Of a stretch of DNA of 27,908 nt, positions 1 through 8,300 are shown piece after piece (the first letter of the stretch is position 1; every line of letters starts with the position of its first letter). Position numbers and translations under genes: made by a program. The notes below the pieces were generated by a model. It searched no databases. It saw only the letters and a list, made by a program, of their open reading frames with translations, and was not told where the DNA came from. The stretch is from JANNAV01 sp031384695 (GTDB lineage Bacteria; Pseudomonadota; Alphaproteobacteria; Rhodobacterales; Rhodobacteraceae). The stretch lies in contig JANNAV010000057.1 in NCBI GenBank assembly GCA_031384695.1, positions 1 to 27,908 of the forward strand. Direction: 5' to 3'.

Positions 1-44
1 ACTTCGGTGAACAGCATGGTGAGGTTGGCGGCGAAACGCGGCAT
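1..44 (-). CDS. hyi: Hydroxypyruvate isomerase-like TIM-barrel protein, N-terminal 15 codons only (partial)
   Basis: An ATG on the minus strand at 44-42 overlaps the stop codon of the DUF1285 gene (TCA at 44-46) in an ATGA junction. The 15 visible codons read MPRFAANLTMLFTEV, which matches the conserved beginning of the hydroxypyruvate isomerase / OtnI family of xylose-isomerase-like TIM-barrel enzymes. Those enzymes interconvert hydroxypyruvate and tartronate semialdehyde in the cytoplasm, in glyoxylate metabolism. The rest of the gene lies beyond the left edge, so no catalytic residue can be checked. The overlap suggests co-transcription with the DUF1285 gene. The identification rests on a short but characteristic N-terminus. 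Confidence 0.65.
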   Translation of the reverse strand, partial: MPRFAANLTMLFTE

Positions 45-643
45 CAGGGCAGGTCCGCCGAGGGGATGACGGGAAAGAATTGCCCGCCGGACCAGATGCC
101 GAACCAGCTTTGGCCCTCAAAGGGGGCGTGCTGGCCAAGATCAATCAGGCGGTAGAAGGACTTGCGGTCGATCAGCGCCTCAAGATTGGCGCGGATGTGG
201 ATATAAGGGGATGGCTCGCCCGTGGTGGGGTGGCGGGTGATGCGCAGGGGGTGATCGGGGCCGGCGGTGGCGGTGTCATCGGTTTTGGTGACGAAGTCCA
301 GCGACTGGTCCGCGCCCTGCCCCGTCGTGTTGAAATCCACCGCCAGCAGCGGCGCGTCATCGACGCGGATGCCGACTTTTTCAACGGGGGTGACGAGGAA
401 ATAGGCGTCTCCCTCGCGCTTCAGGATCGAGGAGAACAGTTTGACCAGCGGCGCGCGGCCGATGGGGGTGCCGAGGTAGAACCATGTGCCATCGCGGGCA
501 ATGCGCATGTCGATATCGCCGCAGAACGGCGGATTCCACAGATGCAGGGGGGGTGGGCCCTTTTTGGAGGCTGCCGTAACCGAGGCTGCGAGGCTTTCCG
601 CCGACGGTTTCACGATCATTTGTGCCGCTTCGCCTTTTGCCAT
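44..643 (-). CDS. DUF1285 domain-containing protein
   Basis: A 199-residue cytoplasmic protein without signal peptide or membrane segment. After about 30 variable residues it carries the typical DUF1285 core: WNPPFCGDIDMRI, DGTWFYLGTPIGR, then YFLVTPVEKVGIRVDDAPLL and a C-terminal FGIWSGGQFFP. The length is normal for the family. The biochemical function of DUF1285 is unknown. The ATG at 643 has only a weak upstream AAGG sequence as ribosome binding site. Its stop overlaps the start of the probable hydroxypyruvate isomerase, so the two are probably co-transcribed. The 60 bp up to the divergent moxR-type gene must hold both promoters. Family assignment is firm; function is not known. Confidence 0.88.
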   Translation of the reverse strand: MAKGEAAQMIVKPSAESLAASVTAASKKGPPPLHLWNPPFCGDIDMRIARDGTWFYLGTPIGRAPLVKLFSSILKREGDAYFLVTPVEKVGIRVDDAPLLAVDFNTTGQGADQSLDFVTKTDDTATAGPDHPLRITRHPTTGEPSPYIHIRANLEALIDRKSFYRLIDLGQHAPFEGQSWFGIWSGGQFFPVIPSADLP

Positions 644-703
644 TTGTGCCGGACGCCTTAGTTGGTTCTAATGCATCCATATAACCTGTTTCGGAGGAAT
701 GTC

Positions 704-1705
704 ATGGCTGATCCAACCGCCCTAGTTGCCGAGATCGAGGCTTTGGCAGAAAAGCTGGCTTTGGCCAAGGCGTCGATCAACCGGCGCTTTATCGGGCAGG
801 GGCAGGTGGTGGATCAGGTGCTGGCGGCGATGCTGTGCGGCGGGCATGCGTTGCTGGTGGGGTTGCCGGGGTTGGGCAAGACCATGCTGGTGGACACTTT
901 GAGCACGGTGATGGGGCTGAAGGGCAGCCGGATTCAGTTTACGCCGGATTTGATGCCGGCGGATATTCTGGGGTCCGAGGTGATGGATACCGGCAAGGAT
1001 GGGGCGCGGGCGTTCCGGTTTATTGAGGGGCCGGTGTTTTGCCAGTTGCTGATGGCGGATGAGATCAACCGGGCGTCGCCCCGGACGCAGAGCGCGCTGT
1101 TGCAGGCGATGCAGGAGCGGGAGGTGACGATTGCGGGGGTTCACCGGCCTTTGGGGCGGCCGTTTCATGTGCTGGCGACGCAGAACCCGATCGAGCAGGA
1201 GGGGACGTACCCGCTGCCCGAGGCGCAGTTGGACCGGTTCTTGTTGCAGGTGGATGTGGAATATCCGACGCGGGCGGTCGAGCGGGATATTCTGATTGCC
1301 ACCACGGGGGCGGAGGTTTCGGTTTCGCATCAGGTGTTTGGCGAGGGGGAATTGCTGGCCGCTCAAGCCGTGATCCGGCGGATGCCGGTGGGGGAGCAGG
1401 TGGTGGAGGCCATACTGGACCTCGTGCGCGGTTGCAGGCCCGGTGAGGCGGAGGGGCGTGATCTGGCGGGCAGTTTGAGCTGGGGGCCGGGGCCACGAGC
1501 GGCGCAGGCGTTGATGCTGACGGTGCGGGCGCGGGCGCTGCTGGACGGGCGGCTGGTGCCGGGGGTGGCGGACGTGGCGGCGCTGGCGCGGCCGGTGTTG
1601 GTGCACCGGATGGCGCTGTCTTATGCGGCGCGGGCGCGGGGTGAGACGCTGGCCGCGATCATCGACGGGGTTGCGGGGCGGGTATTGGGGCTGCGGGCGG
1701 CGTGA
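704..1705 (+). CDS. MoxR-family AAA+ ATPase
   Basis: A 333-residue cytoplasmic AAA+ ATPase of the MoxR class, normal in length. From the start at 704 the Walker A motif GLPGLGKT is at residues 53-60, Walker B with the following motif LLMADEINR at 115-123, sensor 1 ATQNP at 158-162 and the arginine region LDRF at 176-179. The start at 704 follows a clear GGAGGAA ribosome binding site (693-699); an in-frame ATG at 662 lacks one and adds 14 unrelated residues. MoxR proteins are thought to use ATP hydrolysis to mature or remodel protein complexes together with DUF58 and VWA partners, and exactly these partners follow. The stop overlaps the GTG start of the DUF58 gene, so this is the first gene of a translationally coupled operon. 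Confidence 0.95.
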   Translation: MADPTALVAEIEALAEKLALAKASINRRFIGQGQVVDQVLAAMLCGGHALLVGLPGLGKTMLVDTLSTVMGLKGSRIQFTPDLMPADILGSEVMDTGKDGARAFRFIEGPVFCQLLMADEINRASPRTQSALLQAMQEREVTIAGVHRPLGRPFHVLATQNPIEQEGTYPLPEAQLDRFLLQVDVEYPTRAVERDILIATTGAEVSVSHQVFGEGELLAAQAVIRRMPVGEQVVEAILDLVRGCRPGEAEGRDLAGSLSWGPGPRAAQALMLTVRARALLDGRLVPGVADVAALARPVLVHRMALSYAARARGETLAAIIDGVAGRVLGLRAA

Positions 1706-2583
1706 GTGTTGCGGGCGACCTTAGAGGCCAAGATCTTCGGGGCCGGGCGGAGGCGTTGGGGCAATCGCTGCCGGCACTTCTGGCGGAGGCGGAGCATCTG
1801 GCGGCGGTGCTGATGCTGGGCGAACACGGGCGCAGGCGGGCGGGGCAAGGCGATGCGTTCTGGCAGTACCGGCCTGCGGGGGTTGGCGATTCGGCGCGGA
1901 GTATCGACTGGCGGCGGTCGGCCAGATCGGACGGGCATTTCGTGCGCGAGCGGGAGTGGCAGGCGGCGCAATCGGTGACGATCTGGGTGGATCAGGGGCG
2001 GTCGATGGGGTTTTCGGGGGCCAGCGCGCGGGCGCCAAAGCTGGACCGGGCGCGGTTGCTGGGGCTGGCGCTGGCGGTGTTGTTGCTGCGGGGCGGTGAG
2101 CGGGTTGCGCTGGCGGGGCAAATACCCCGGCCGGGGCGGGCGCAGGTGCATGTGATCGCCGAGGGGATGCAGGGCGGCGATGCGGCGGAATATGGCGCGC
2201 CGGATGTGCAGGGGATGGTGGCGCATGGGCGGGCGGTGTTCCTGTCGGATTATCTGGGCGATATCGAGGCGGTGGAGACCGCGCTGATCATGGCGGCGGA
2301 CCGGGGGGTGAAGGGCGTGCTGATGCAGGTGCTGGACCCGGCGGAGGAGGAGTTTCCCTTTGATGGCCGCACCATTTTCGAATCGATGGGCGGGGCGTTG
2401 CGGCATGAGACGTTGAAGGCGGGCGATTTGCGGGGGCGGTATCTGGTGCGGCTGGCCGAGCGGAAAGAGCGGCTGGCGGGGTTGGCGCGGGCCTTTGGCT
2501 GGCAGTATCATTGCCATCATACCGGGGCTGCGGCGCAGGGTGCGCTGCTTTGGGCTTATGGCGCGCTGGAGGCGGGGCGATGA
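1702..2583 (+). CDS. DUF58 domain-containing protein
   Basis: A 293-residue protein with the DUF58 signature: AGQGDAFWQYRPAGVGD leading into RSIDWRRSARSDGHFVRERE (about residues 48-84), then a VWA-like strand with VDQGRSM at 96-102. The canonical DxSxS metal site is degenerate (D97, S101). There is no membrane segment, unlike longer DUF58 proteins. Translation starts at GTG 1702, overlapping the ATPase stop as GTGA; this is the only reading that gives the complete domain. The stop overlaps the next ATG as ATGA. DUF58 proteins accompany MoxR ATPases and are presumed adaptors or substrates; the precise role is unproven. Confidence 0.92.
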   Translation: MSVAGDLRGQDLRGRAEALGQSLPALLAEAEHLAAVLMLGEHGRRRAGQGDAFWQYRPAGVGDSARSIDWRRSARSDGHFVREREWQAAQSVTIWVDQGRSMGFSGASARAPKLDRARLLGLALAVLLLRGGERVALAGQIPRPGRAQVHVIAEGMQGGDAAEYGAPDVQGMVAHGRAVFLSDYLGDIEAVETALIMAADRGVKGVLMQVLDPAEEEFPFDGRTIFESMGGALRHETLKAGDLRGRYLVRLAERKERLAGLARAFGWQYHCHHTGAAAQGALLWAYGALEAGR

Positions 2584-5318
2584 TTTTCGGCTCGCTGATC
2601 TTTACCGCGCCGTTTTTGCTGCTGGGGCTGATCGCCTTGCCGATCTTGTGGATATTGCTGCGGGCAGTGCCGCCGGCGCCGATCCGGCGGCGGTTTCCGG
2701 GGGTGGCGCTGCTGTTGGGGCTGCGCGACGAAACCAGCGAGACGGACAAGACGCCGTGGTGGTTGCTGTTGTTGCGGGCGCTGGCGGTGGCGGCGGCGAT
2801 TGTGGGTTTTGCCGGGCCGGTGTTGAACCCGGCGGTGCAACAGGCGGGCACCGGGCCGCTTTTGGTGGTGGTGGATGGCGGCTGGGCCGATGCGCGGGAT
2901 TGGTCACGCCGGATGGAGCGGGCCGGGGCGGCGCTGGAGGAAGCGGCGCGGGCGGGGCGGGTGGTTGCCTTGGTGCGGTTGAGCGACAGCCCGGAAGTGC
3001 CGGTGTTTCAGGCGGCGGAGGCGCTTGCGGGGCGGCTGGCGGGGTTGGCACCCCAGCCCTGGGCACCGGATATGGTGGAATGGACGGCGGTGTTGCCGGA
3101 GGGGGCGTTTGATACGCTGTGGCTGAGCGACGGGTTGCAGCATCCGGGGCGGGGTGCCTTGTATGAAGCGTTTGCGGCGCGGGGATTGGTGCGGGTGTTT
3201 CAATCGCCCGGCGCGGTTTACGGTTTGCATCCGGCGGGGTTTAAGGATGGCGCGGTGCAGGTGCGGGCCAGCCGGTTGGCCACGGGAGGCGAGACGCAGA
3301 TCGAGGTGATTGCGCGCGGGCCGGACCCTGCGGGGATCGAGCGTGAGTTGGCGCGGGTGCCCTTGGTGTTTCCGGTAGGGGCGGCGGAGGCGAAGGCGGC
3401 GCTGGACCTGCCACCGGAACTGCGCAACCGGGTGCAGCGGTTCGAGATTTTGGGCCAGCGGACGGCGGGGGCGGTGAGCCTGACCGATGATAGCCTGAAA
3501 CGCCGCAAGATTGCGATTATCGGTGGCGGGGCGGATAAGGAGGGCCTCGTGCTGCTGTCGCCGACCCATTATCTGCGCGAGGCTTTGGCGCCGGTGGCCG
3601 ATCTGATCGAGGGCAATCTGACCGATATTCTGGCGGCCAAGCCGGATGTGATCGTGCTGGCCGATGTGGCGAAACTGACGCAGGGCGAGACCGATGGGGT
3701 GTTGGACTGGCTTGAGGAGGGCGGGCTGTTGCTGCGCTTTGCCGGGCCACGGATGGCCGCGAGCGATTTGGCGCTGGATGATCCGCTGATGCCGGTAAGG
3801 TTGCGCGGTGGCGGGCGGGCGGTGGGGGGGGCGATGAGTTGGGGCGAGCCGAAGGGCTTGGCACCCTTTCCCGAAAGCTCGCCGTTTCATGGGCTGCTGG
3901 TGCCGGAGGATGTGACGGTTTCCGAACAGGTGCTGGCCGAGCCGGGGCCGGAGGTGACGGAGCGGACGATTGCGGCGCTGGCCGATGGCACGCCGCTGGT
4001 AACGCGCAGCACGGTGGGGCAGGGGCAGGTGGTGCTGGTGCATGTTACGGCGAATGCGGAATGGTCGAACCTGCCGCTGTCGGGGTTGTTCGTGCAGATG
4101 CTGGAGCGGCTGGCGGTTTCTACCCGGCCCGCGCGGCCCGAGGTGGCCGATCTGGTGGGGCAGGTCTGGGTGCCCGAGGTGTTGCTGGACGGCTATGGGC
4201 AGGCGGCGGAGGCCGGGGCGCTGGGCGGGGTGCCGGGTGAGGTTTTGGCGGCGGGGTTGGTTGAGGGGGTGCGTGCCGCGCTGCCGCCGGGGCTTTATGC
4301 CGGGGCCGAGCGGCGGGTGGCGCTGAACGTGATCGGCGATGAAGCGGTATTGGTCGCGGCGGTCTGGCCTGCGTCGGTGGTGATCGAGGGGTTGGAGGCG
4401 GTGCGCGAACAGGCGCTGAAGGGGGCGATGCTGGCGCTGGGGCTGGTGTTGCTGGCGGTGGATGTGATCGCGGCCCTGTGGCTTTCGGGGCGGTTGCTGG
4501 CGGTTGGGCGCGGGGCGGTTGTGGTGTTGCTGGCCTTGGGGGTTTCGGAGGCGCGGGCGGAGGATGATTTCGCCTTGCAAGCGACGCGGGGCGTGGTTCT
4601 GGCGCATGTGATGACGGGGGACGCGCGGGTGGACGACGTGGCCGGGGCGGGCTTGCTGGGCCTTGGCGAGCGGCTGTGGGAGCGGACCTCGATCGAGCCC
4701 GAGCCGCCGATGGGGGTTGATCTGGAGGTGGATGAACTGGCGTTTTTCCCGTTTCTGTATTGGCCGGTGACGGTGGATCAGCCGGTGCCCTCGGCGCGGG
4801 CCTATGCGAAGCTGAACGATTATCTGCGCACTGGCGGCATGATTTTGTTCGATACGCGCGACGGTGATGTGGCGGGGTTGGGCGGTTCCACGCCCGAGGC
4901 GCAGGCGTTGCAGCGGCTGGCGCTGGGCCTCGACGTGCCGCCGTTGGAGGTTATTCCGCGCGACCATGTGCTGACGCGGAGTTTCTATTTGTTGCAGGAT
5001 TTTCCCGGCCGCTACAACGCGCCGGGGCTGTGGGTGGAGGCGTCGGCCCCGGATGCCGAACAGGTGGAGGGGATGCCGTTCCGCAATCTGAACGACGGGG
5101 TGACGCCGGTGATCATCGGTGGCAATGACTGGGCGGCGGCCTGGGCGGTGGATGCGCGGGGGGTGGCGATGTTCCCGGTGGGGCGCGGCTTTGCGGGCGA
5201 GCGGCAGCGCGAGATGGCGGCGCGGTTTGGTATCAACGTGGTCATGCATGTGCTGACCGGCAACTATAAGTCGGATCAGGTGCATGTGCCGGCGTTGCTG
5301 GAAAGGCTGGGCCAATGA
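2580..5318 (+). CDS. Membrane protein with BatA-type N-terminus and C-terminal DUF4159 domain
   Basis: A 912-residue membrane protein. Residues 1-80 resemble the BatA/aerotolerance-regulator N-terminal domain, with hydrophobic segments at about 5-28 and 60-80 and the basic stretch PIRRRFPG between them. A degenerate VWA-like region follows (LLVVVDGGWADARDW, about 94-108) in which the usual DxSxS is not intact. Two hydrophobic stretches lie at about 611-658, the second ending in a signal-peptide-like SEARA, and the final ~250 residues match DUF4159 (LAFFPFLYWPV, RTGGMILFDTRDGD). The start at 2580 overlaps the DUF58 stop; an upstream in-frame ATG at 2511 lies deep inside the DUF58 gene and is not used here. 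The stop overlaps the next ATG. It is probably the membrane partner of the MoxR/DUF58 module. Confidence 0.9.
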   Translation: MIFGSLIFTAPFLLLGLIALPILWILLRAVPPAPIRRRFPGVALLLGLRDETSETDKTPWWLLLLRALAVAAAIVGFAGPVLNPAVQQAGTGPLLVVVDGGWADARDWSRRMERAGAALEEAARAGRVVALVRLSDSPEVPVFQAAEALAGRLAGLAPQPWAPDMVEWTAVLPEGAFDTLWLSDGLQHPGRGALYEAFAARGLVRVFQSPGAVYGLHPAGFKDGAVQVRASRLATGGETQIEVIARGPDPAGIERELARVPLVFPVGAAEAKAALDLPPELRNRVQRFEILGQRTAGAVSLTDDSLKRRKIAIIGGGADKEGLVLLSPTHYLREALAPVADLIEGNLTDILAAKPDVIVLADVAKLTQGETDGVLDWLEEGGLLLRFAGPRMAASDLALDDPLMPVRLRGGGRAVGGAMSWGEPKGLAPFPESSPFHGLLVPEDVTVSEQVLAEPGPEVTERTIAALADGTPLVTRSTVGQGQVVLVHVTANAEWSNLPLSGLFVQMLERLAVSTRPARPEVADLVGQVWVPEVLLDGYGQAAEAGALGGVPGEVLAAGLVEGVRAALPPGLYAGAERRVALNVIGDEAVLVAAVWPASVVIEGLEAVREQALKGAMLALGLVLLAVDVIAALWLSGRLLAVGRGAVVVLLALGVSEARAEDDFALQATRGVVLAHVMTGDARVDDVAGAGLLGLGERLWERTSIEPEPPMGVDLEVDELAFFPFLYWPVTVDQPVPSARAYAKLNDYLRTGGMILFDTRDGDVAGLGGSTPEAQALQRLALGLDVPPLEVIPRDHVLTRSFYLLQDFPGRYNAPGLWVEASAPDAEQVEGMPFRNLNDGVTPVIIGGNDWAAAWAVDARGVAMFPVGRGFAGERQREMAARFGINVVMHVLTGNYKSDQVHVPALLERLGQ

Positions 5319-7378
5319 ACCGGGCTTTGGTGTTTGACCCTCTGGTGCCCTGGCCGGTTCTGGCGGGGCTGGCGGTGTTTGCCGCTGTGCTGCTGGGGTT
5401 GGCTTTGTGGCGCGGCTTGCGGGGGTGGCCATTGCGGGCGGGGGCGGCGCTCGTATTGCTGGCGGCGCTGGGCAACCCGGTTTTGCAGGAGGAATTGCGC
5501 AAGCCGTTGAGCGATATCGTTATTCTGGTGGTTGATGAAAGTGCCAGCCAGAAGTTGGGGGACCGCGCGGCGCAGACCGAGGCCACGGTGGCGGCGGTGA
5601 TGGCGGAACTGGCCGGGCTTGCCAACACCGAAGTGCGGCTGGTACGGTTTGGTGACGGGGCGGAGGATGCGGGCACGCTGGCGATGACGGCGCTGGCCGA
5701 GGCGGTGGCGGCGGAACCGCGGGCGCGGCTGGCGGGGGCGATCCTCATCAGCGACGGGCAGGTGCATGATCTGGGGCTTGCACCCGACATGCCCGCCCCT
5801 TTGCATGTGCTGTTGACGGGCGAGCCTGCCGATTGGGACCGAAGGTTGGTGATCACCGATGCGCCGGCCTTTGCCATTCTTGGGGAATCGGTGATGCTGA
5901 GCCTGCGGGTGGAGGATCAGGGCATGGTGCCTGCGGGTTTGGGCGGCGAGGTGGAACTGACCATCGCGGTGGACGCCGATGCGCCGTTTACCTTTACCAT
6001 TCCGGTGGGGCAGGAGATGGAACTGCCCGTCACCCTGCCGCATGGCGGCGCGAACGTGTTGCAGTTCTCAGTGGCGGCAGTGGACGGCGAGTTGACCGAC
6101 CGCAACAATGCCGCCGTGGTGCAGATCAACGGCGTGCGTGACCGGCTGCGGGTGCTGTTGGTTTCGGGCGAGCCGCATGCGGGGGAACGCGTCTGGCGCA
6201 ACCTGTTGAAATCGGATGCCTCGGTGGATCTGGTGCATTTCACCATTCTGCGCCCGCCGGAAAAGCAGGATGGTATTCCGGTGGAGGAGCTTTCGCTGAT
6301 CGCGTTTCCGACGCGGGAATTGTTTGTGGAGAAGATCAACGAGTTCGATCTGATCATCTTTGACCGCTACCGGATGCGGGGCATCCTGCCGATGAGTTAC
6401 ATCGACAATGTGGTGCAATATGTGAAGGACGGCGGCACCGTGCTGGTGGCGGCGGGGCCGGAGTTTGGTGGGGTGGACAGTTTGTGGCGCTCGCCTTTGG
6501 CGGAGATTCTGCCGGTGGAGCCGACGGCGCAGGTGATCGAGGAAGGATTCAGGCCGAAGCTGACCGATCTGGGGCACCGGCATCCGGTGACCGAGGGGCT
6601 GGAGGCTTTGGCACCCAAGGGTGGCTGGGGGCGGTGGTTCCGGCTGGCGGAAGTGGTGGCAAGCCGGGGGCAGGTGGTGATGACCGGGCCGGGCGAGCGG
6701 CCGTTGCTGGTGCTGGACCGGGTGGAGGAAGGCCGGGTGGCGGTGCTGGCCTCGGATCAGGCGTGGTTGTGGGGGCGCGGGTTTGAAGGCGGCGGGCCGC
6801 AGTTGGAATTGCTGCGCAGGCTGGCGCATTGGATGCTGAAGGAGCCGGAACTGGAGGAAGAGGCGCTGACCGCCGGGGTGAAGGGGCAAGTGCTGACGCT
6901 GACGCGGCGGACGGTGGCGGAGGTGCCGCCGGGCGATGTGAAGATCACCGGGCCGGATGGGGCGGAAGTGCTGCTGGCGCTGCCCGAGGTGGGGCCGGGG
7001 CGGTATCAGGCGGAATGGCTGGCCCCGATGCTGGGGCTGTACCGGCTGGAGCAGGGCGATTTGCGGCGGGTGGTGGCGGTGGGGCCGTCGGCACCGCGCG
7101 AGTTTGTGGAAACCATCGCCAGTGCCGAGGGGCTGGCGCCTTTGGTGGCGGCGGGCAAGGGCGGGATTGTGCGGGTTTCGGACGGGGTGCCGGATGTGCG
7201 GGAGGTGCGCGAGGGGCGGCCTGCGGCGGGGCGCGGCTGGATCGGGATCGTGCCGCGCGGGGCCTATCTGACGCAGGATCTGCGGGTGGCGGCGCTGTTG
7301 CCGGGGTGGCTGATGCTGTTGCTGGCGGCGGGGCTGGCGGTTGGGGCCTGGCTGTTCGAGGGGCGGCGGCGGGGGTAG
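5315..7378 (+). CDS. Large membrane protein with VWA-like and class-I amidotransferase-like regions
   Basis: A 687-residue protein starting at ATG 5315, overlapping the DUF4159 stop. Two hydrophobic helices lie at about 13-32 and 40-53 and one near the C-terminus (about 661-681), ending in an arginine-rich tail. Behind the second helix is VVDESAS (72-78), a DxSxS metal-site candidate of a VWA-like fold. The middle (RLRVLLVSGEPHAGERVW, then FDLIIFDRYRMRG and VKDGGTVLVAAGPEF) resembles the glutamine-amidotransferase-like domain of this family, but I see no catalytic Cys/His/Glu triad, so it is probably not an active amidotransferase. Last gene of the MoxR operon. The molecular role is inferred only from its partners. 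Confidence 0.87.
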   Translation: MNRALVFDPLVPWPVLAGLAVFAAVLLGLALWRGLRGWPLRAGAALVLLAALGNPVLQEELRKPLSDIVILVVDESASQKLGDRAAQTEATVAAVMAELAGLANTEVRLVRFGDGAEDAGTLAMTALAEAVAAEPRARLAGAILISDGQVHDLGLAPDMPAPLHVLLTGEPADWDRRLVITDAPAFAILGESVMLSLRVEDQGMVPAGLGGEVELTIAVDADAPFTFTIPVGQEMELPVTLPHGGANVLQFSVAAVDGELTDRNNAAVVQINGVRDRLRVLLVSGEPHAGERVWRNLLKSDASVDLVHFTILRPPEKQDGIPVEELSLIAFPTRELFVEKINEFDLIIFDRYRMRGILPMSYIDNVVQYVKDGGTVLVAAGPEFGGVDSLWRSPLAEILPVEPTAQVIEEGFRPKLTDLGHRHPVTEGLEALAPKGGWGRWFRLAEVVASRGQVVMTGPGERPLLVLDRVEEGRVAVLASDQAWLWGRGFEGGGPQLELLRRLAHWMLKEPELEEEALTAGVKGQVLTLTRRTVAEVPPGDVKITGPDGAEVLLALPEVGPGRYQAEWLAPMLGLYRLEQGDLRRVVAVGPSAPREFVETIASAEGLAPLVAAGKGGIVRVSDGVPDVREVREGRPAAGRGWIGIVPRGAYLTQDLRVAALLPGWLMLLLAAGLAVGAWLFEGRRRG

Positions 7379-7402
7379 GGGGGGTGTTTCGAACCGATCT
7401 TT

Positions 7403-7425
7403 GAAACTCTCTGGGAGAGAGTTTC
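7403..7425. terminator. Perfect 10-bp hairpin between convergent genes, probable terminator
   Basis: GAAACTCTCT at 7403-7412 and AGAGAGTTTC at 7416-7425 form a perfect 10-bp stem with a GGG loop. It lies 25 bp after the MoxR operon stop and between converging genes, so it could end transcription from both sides. The tail on the plus strand (TCGGTTTGTTG) is only moderately T-rich. Confidence 0.55.
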
Positions 7426-7514
7426 TCGGTTTGTTGCCCATTAGGCCGGAGGCCGTTTGGGCAAGGGGTTATCCGCAATCGGATGGGTTGGGCAAATTGG
7501 GCAAGAGAAACGGA

Positions 7515-8213
7515 CTATTGCGCCCGGTCCTGCAGCATGATGGCGCGGGAATGCGAGGCGAACTCGCGCCGCAGCAGCAGGCCGGTGGTGAACAGGGCGG
7601 CGGCGATCAGGGTGTAGGGGCTGAGCAGCCATGCCAGTGAGCCCAGCGCGAAATAGATCGATTCGAGCCCGCGGTTAAAGCTGCGCGCGGCGGTGATGTT
7701 GACCTCGGCGGCCTGTGCCGCGCGGTGGCTGGCGAGCGGGTCTTCGGGATCATTGGGCACGGCGGCCATCAGCACGGCGCAATAGCCGAACAGCCGGTGC
7801 GCCCAGACGAATTTCAACAGCGCGTTGGCCAGAAACGCGATCACCAGCAGCAGGCGAAGTTGCACCACCGCATCTCCGCCGGGCAGCGTCAGGTCTTGCG
7901 CCAACCCCTTCAGCGCCGCCGGATTGCCCAGCATCGCAATGCCGCCCCCCACCGCCAGCATCGAGGTGCTGGCAAAGAACGCCGTGCCCTGCCGCAGGTT
8001 ATCAATGATGGTGGCATCGAAGATGCGCGGCTGGCGCGTCACGAACTGGCGCATCCATTCGCGCCGGTGGGCCTTCATCAACTGGCTGACCGAGGGATAT
8101 GCGGCGGGGGGATGCTCGATCAGCCAGCCGCTGGCCAGCCAGCACAGCAGGATCAGGGTAACGGCGAAGATATCGGCGGCATCAAACGGGCCGAGGTGGG
8201 GCAGGTTTTCCAT
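7515..8213 (-). CDS. DUF599 domain-containing membrane protein
   Basis: A 232-residue integral membrane protein of the DUF599 family, normal in length. Hydrophobic segments lie at about 13-32, 78-98, 118-150 and 188-218. Between the first two is the characteristic hydrophilic stretch MKAHRREWMRQFV followed by IFDATIIDNLRQGTAFFAST. There is no signal peptide and the function is unknown. The ATG at 8213 has no convincing Shine-Dalgarno sequence. It is transcribed away from glcD, sharing an 87 bp divergent intergenic region, and converges on the MoxR operon. Confidence 0.9.
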   Translation of the reverse strand: MENLPHLGPFDAADIFAVTLILLCWLASGWLIEHPPAAYPSVSQLMKAHRREWMRQFVTRQPRIFDATIIDNLRQGTAFFASTSMLAVGGGIAMLGNPAALKGLAQDLTLPGGDAVVQLRLLLVIAFLANALLKFVWAHRLFGYCAVLMAAVPNDPEDPLASHRAAQAAEVNITAARSFNRGLESIYFALGSLAWLLSPYTLIAAALFTTGLLLRREFASHSRAIMLQDRAQ

Positions 8214-8242
8214 GCAGGCAGTCTATTCGTGGCGATGGGGGA

Positions 8243-8280
8243 TTGTCATCAGGCGAAAATTGGTTATATTTTATTACCAA
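8243..8280 (+). promoter_or_regulatory. Candidate sigma-70 promoter and overlapping operator of the glc operon
   Basis: TTGTCA (8243-8248) and TATATT (8265-8270), separated by 16 bp, form a good housekeeping-type promoter 31 bp upstream of the glcD start. An inverted repeat TTGGT (8260-8264) / ACCAA (8276-8280) with 11 bp between its arms overlaps the -10 box and could be a repressor or activator site. GntR-type regulators of glycolate genes use TGGT/ACCA-like half sites, usually closer together, and no regulator gene lies in the window. This is a by-eye prediction. Confidence 0.45.
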
Positions 8281-8300
8281 AGACAGAAGGAACGCCCGAG

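Noticed and set aside
2904..5432. 842-codon open frame on the minus strand
   Set aside because: Exactly antisense to the DUF4159 gene; His/Arg/Pro/Gln-rich and without any domain signature.
7725..8300. N-terminal extension of GlcD
   Set aside because: The extra 192 codons are antisense to the DUF599 gene; the family N-terminus starts at 8301 behind AGAAGGA.
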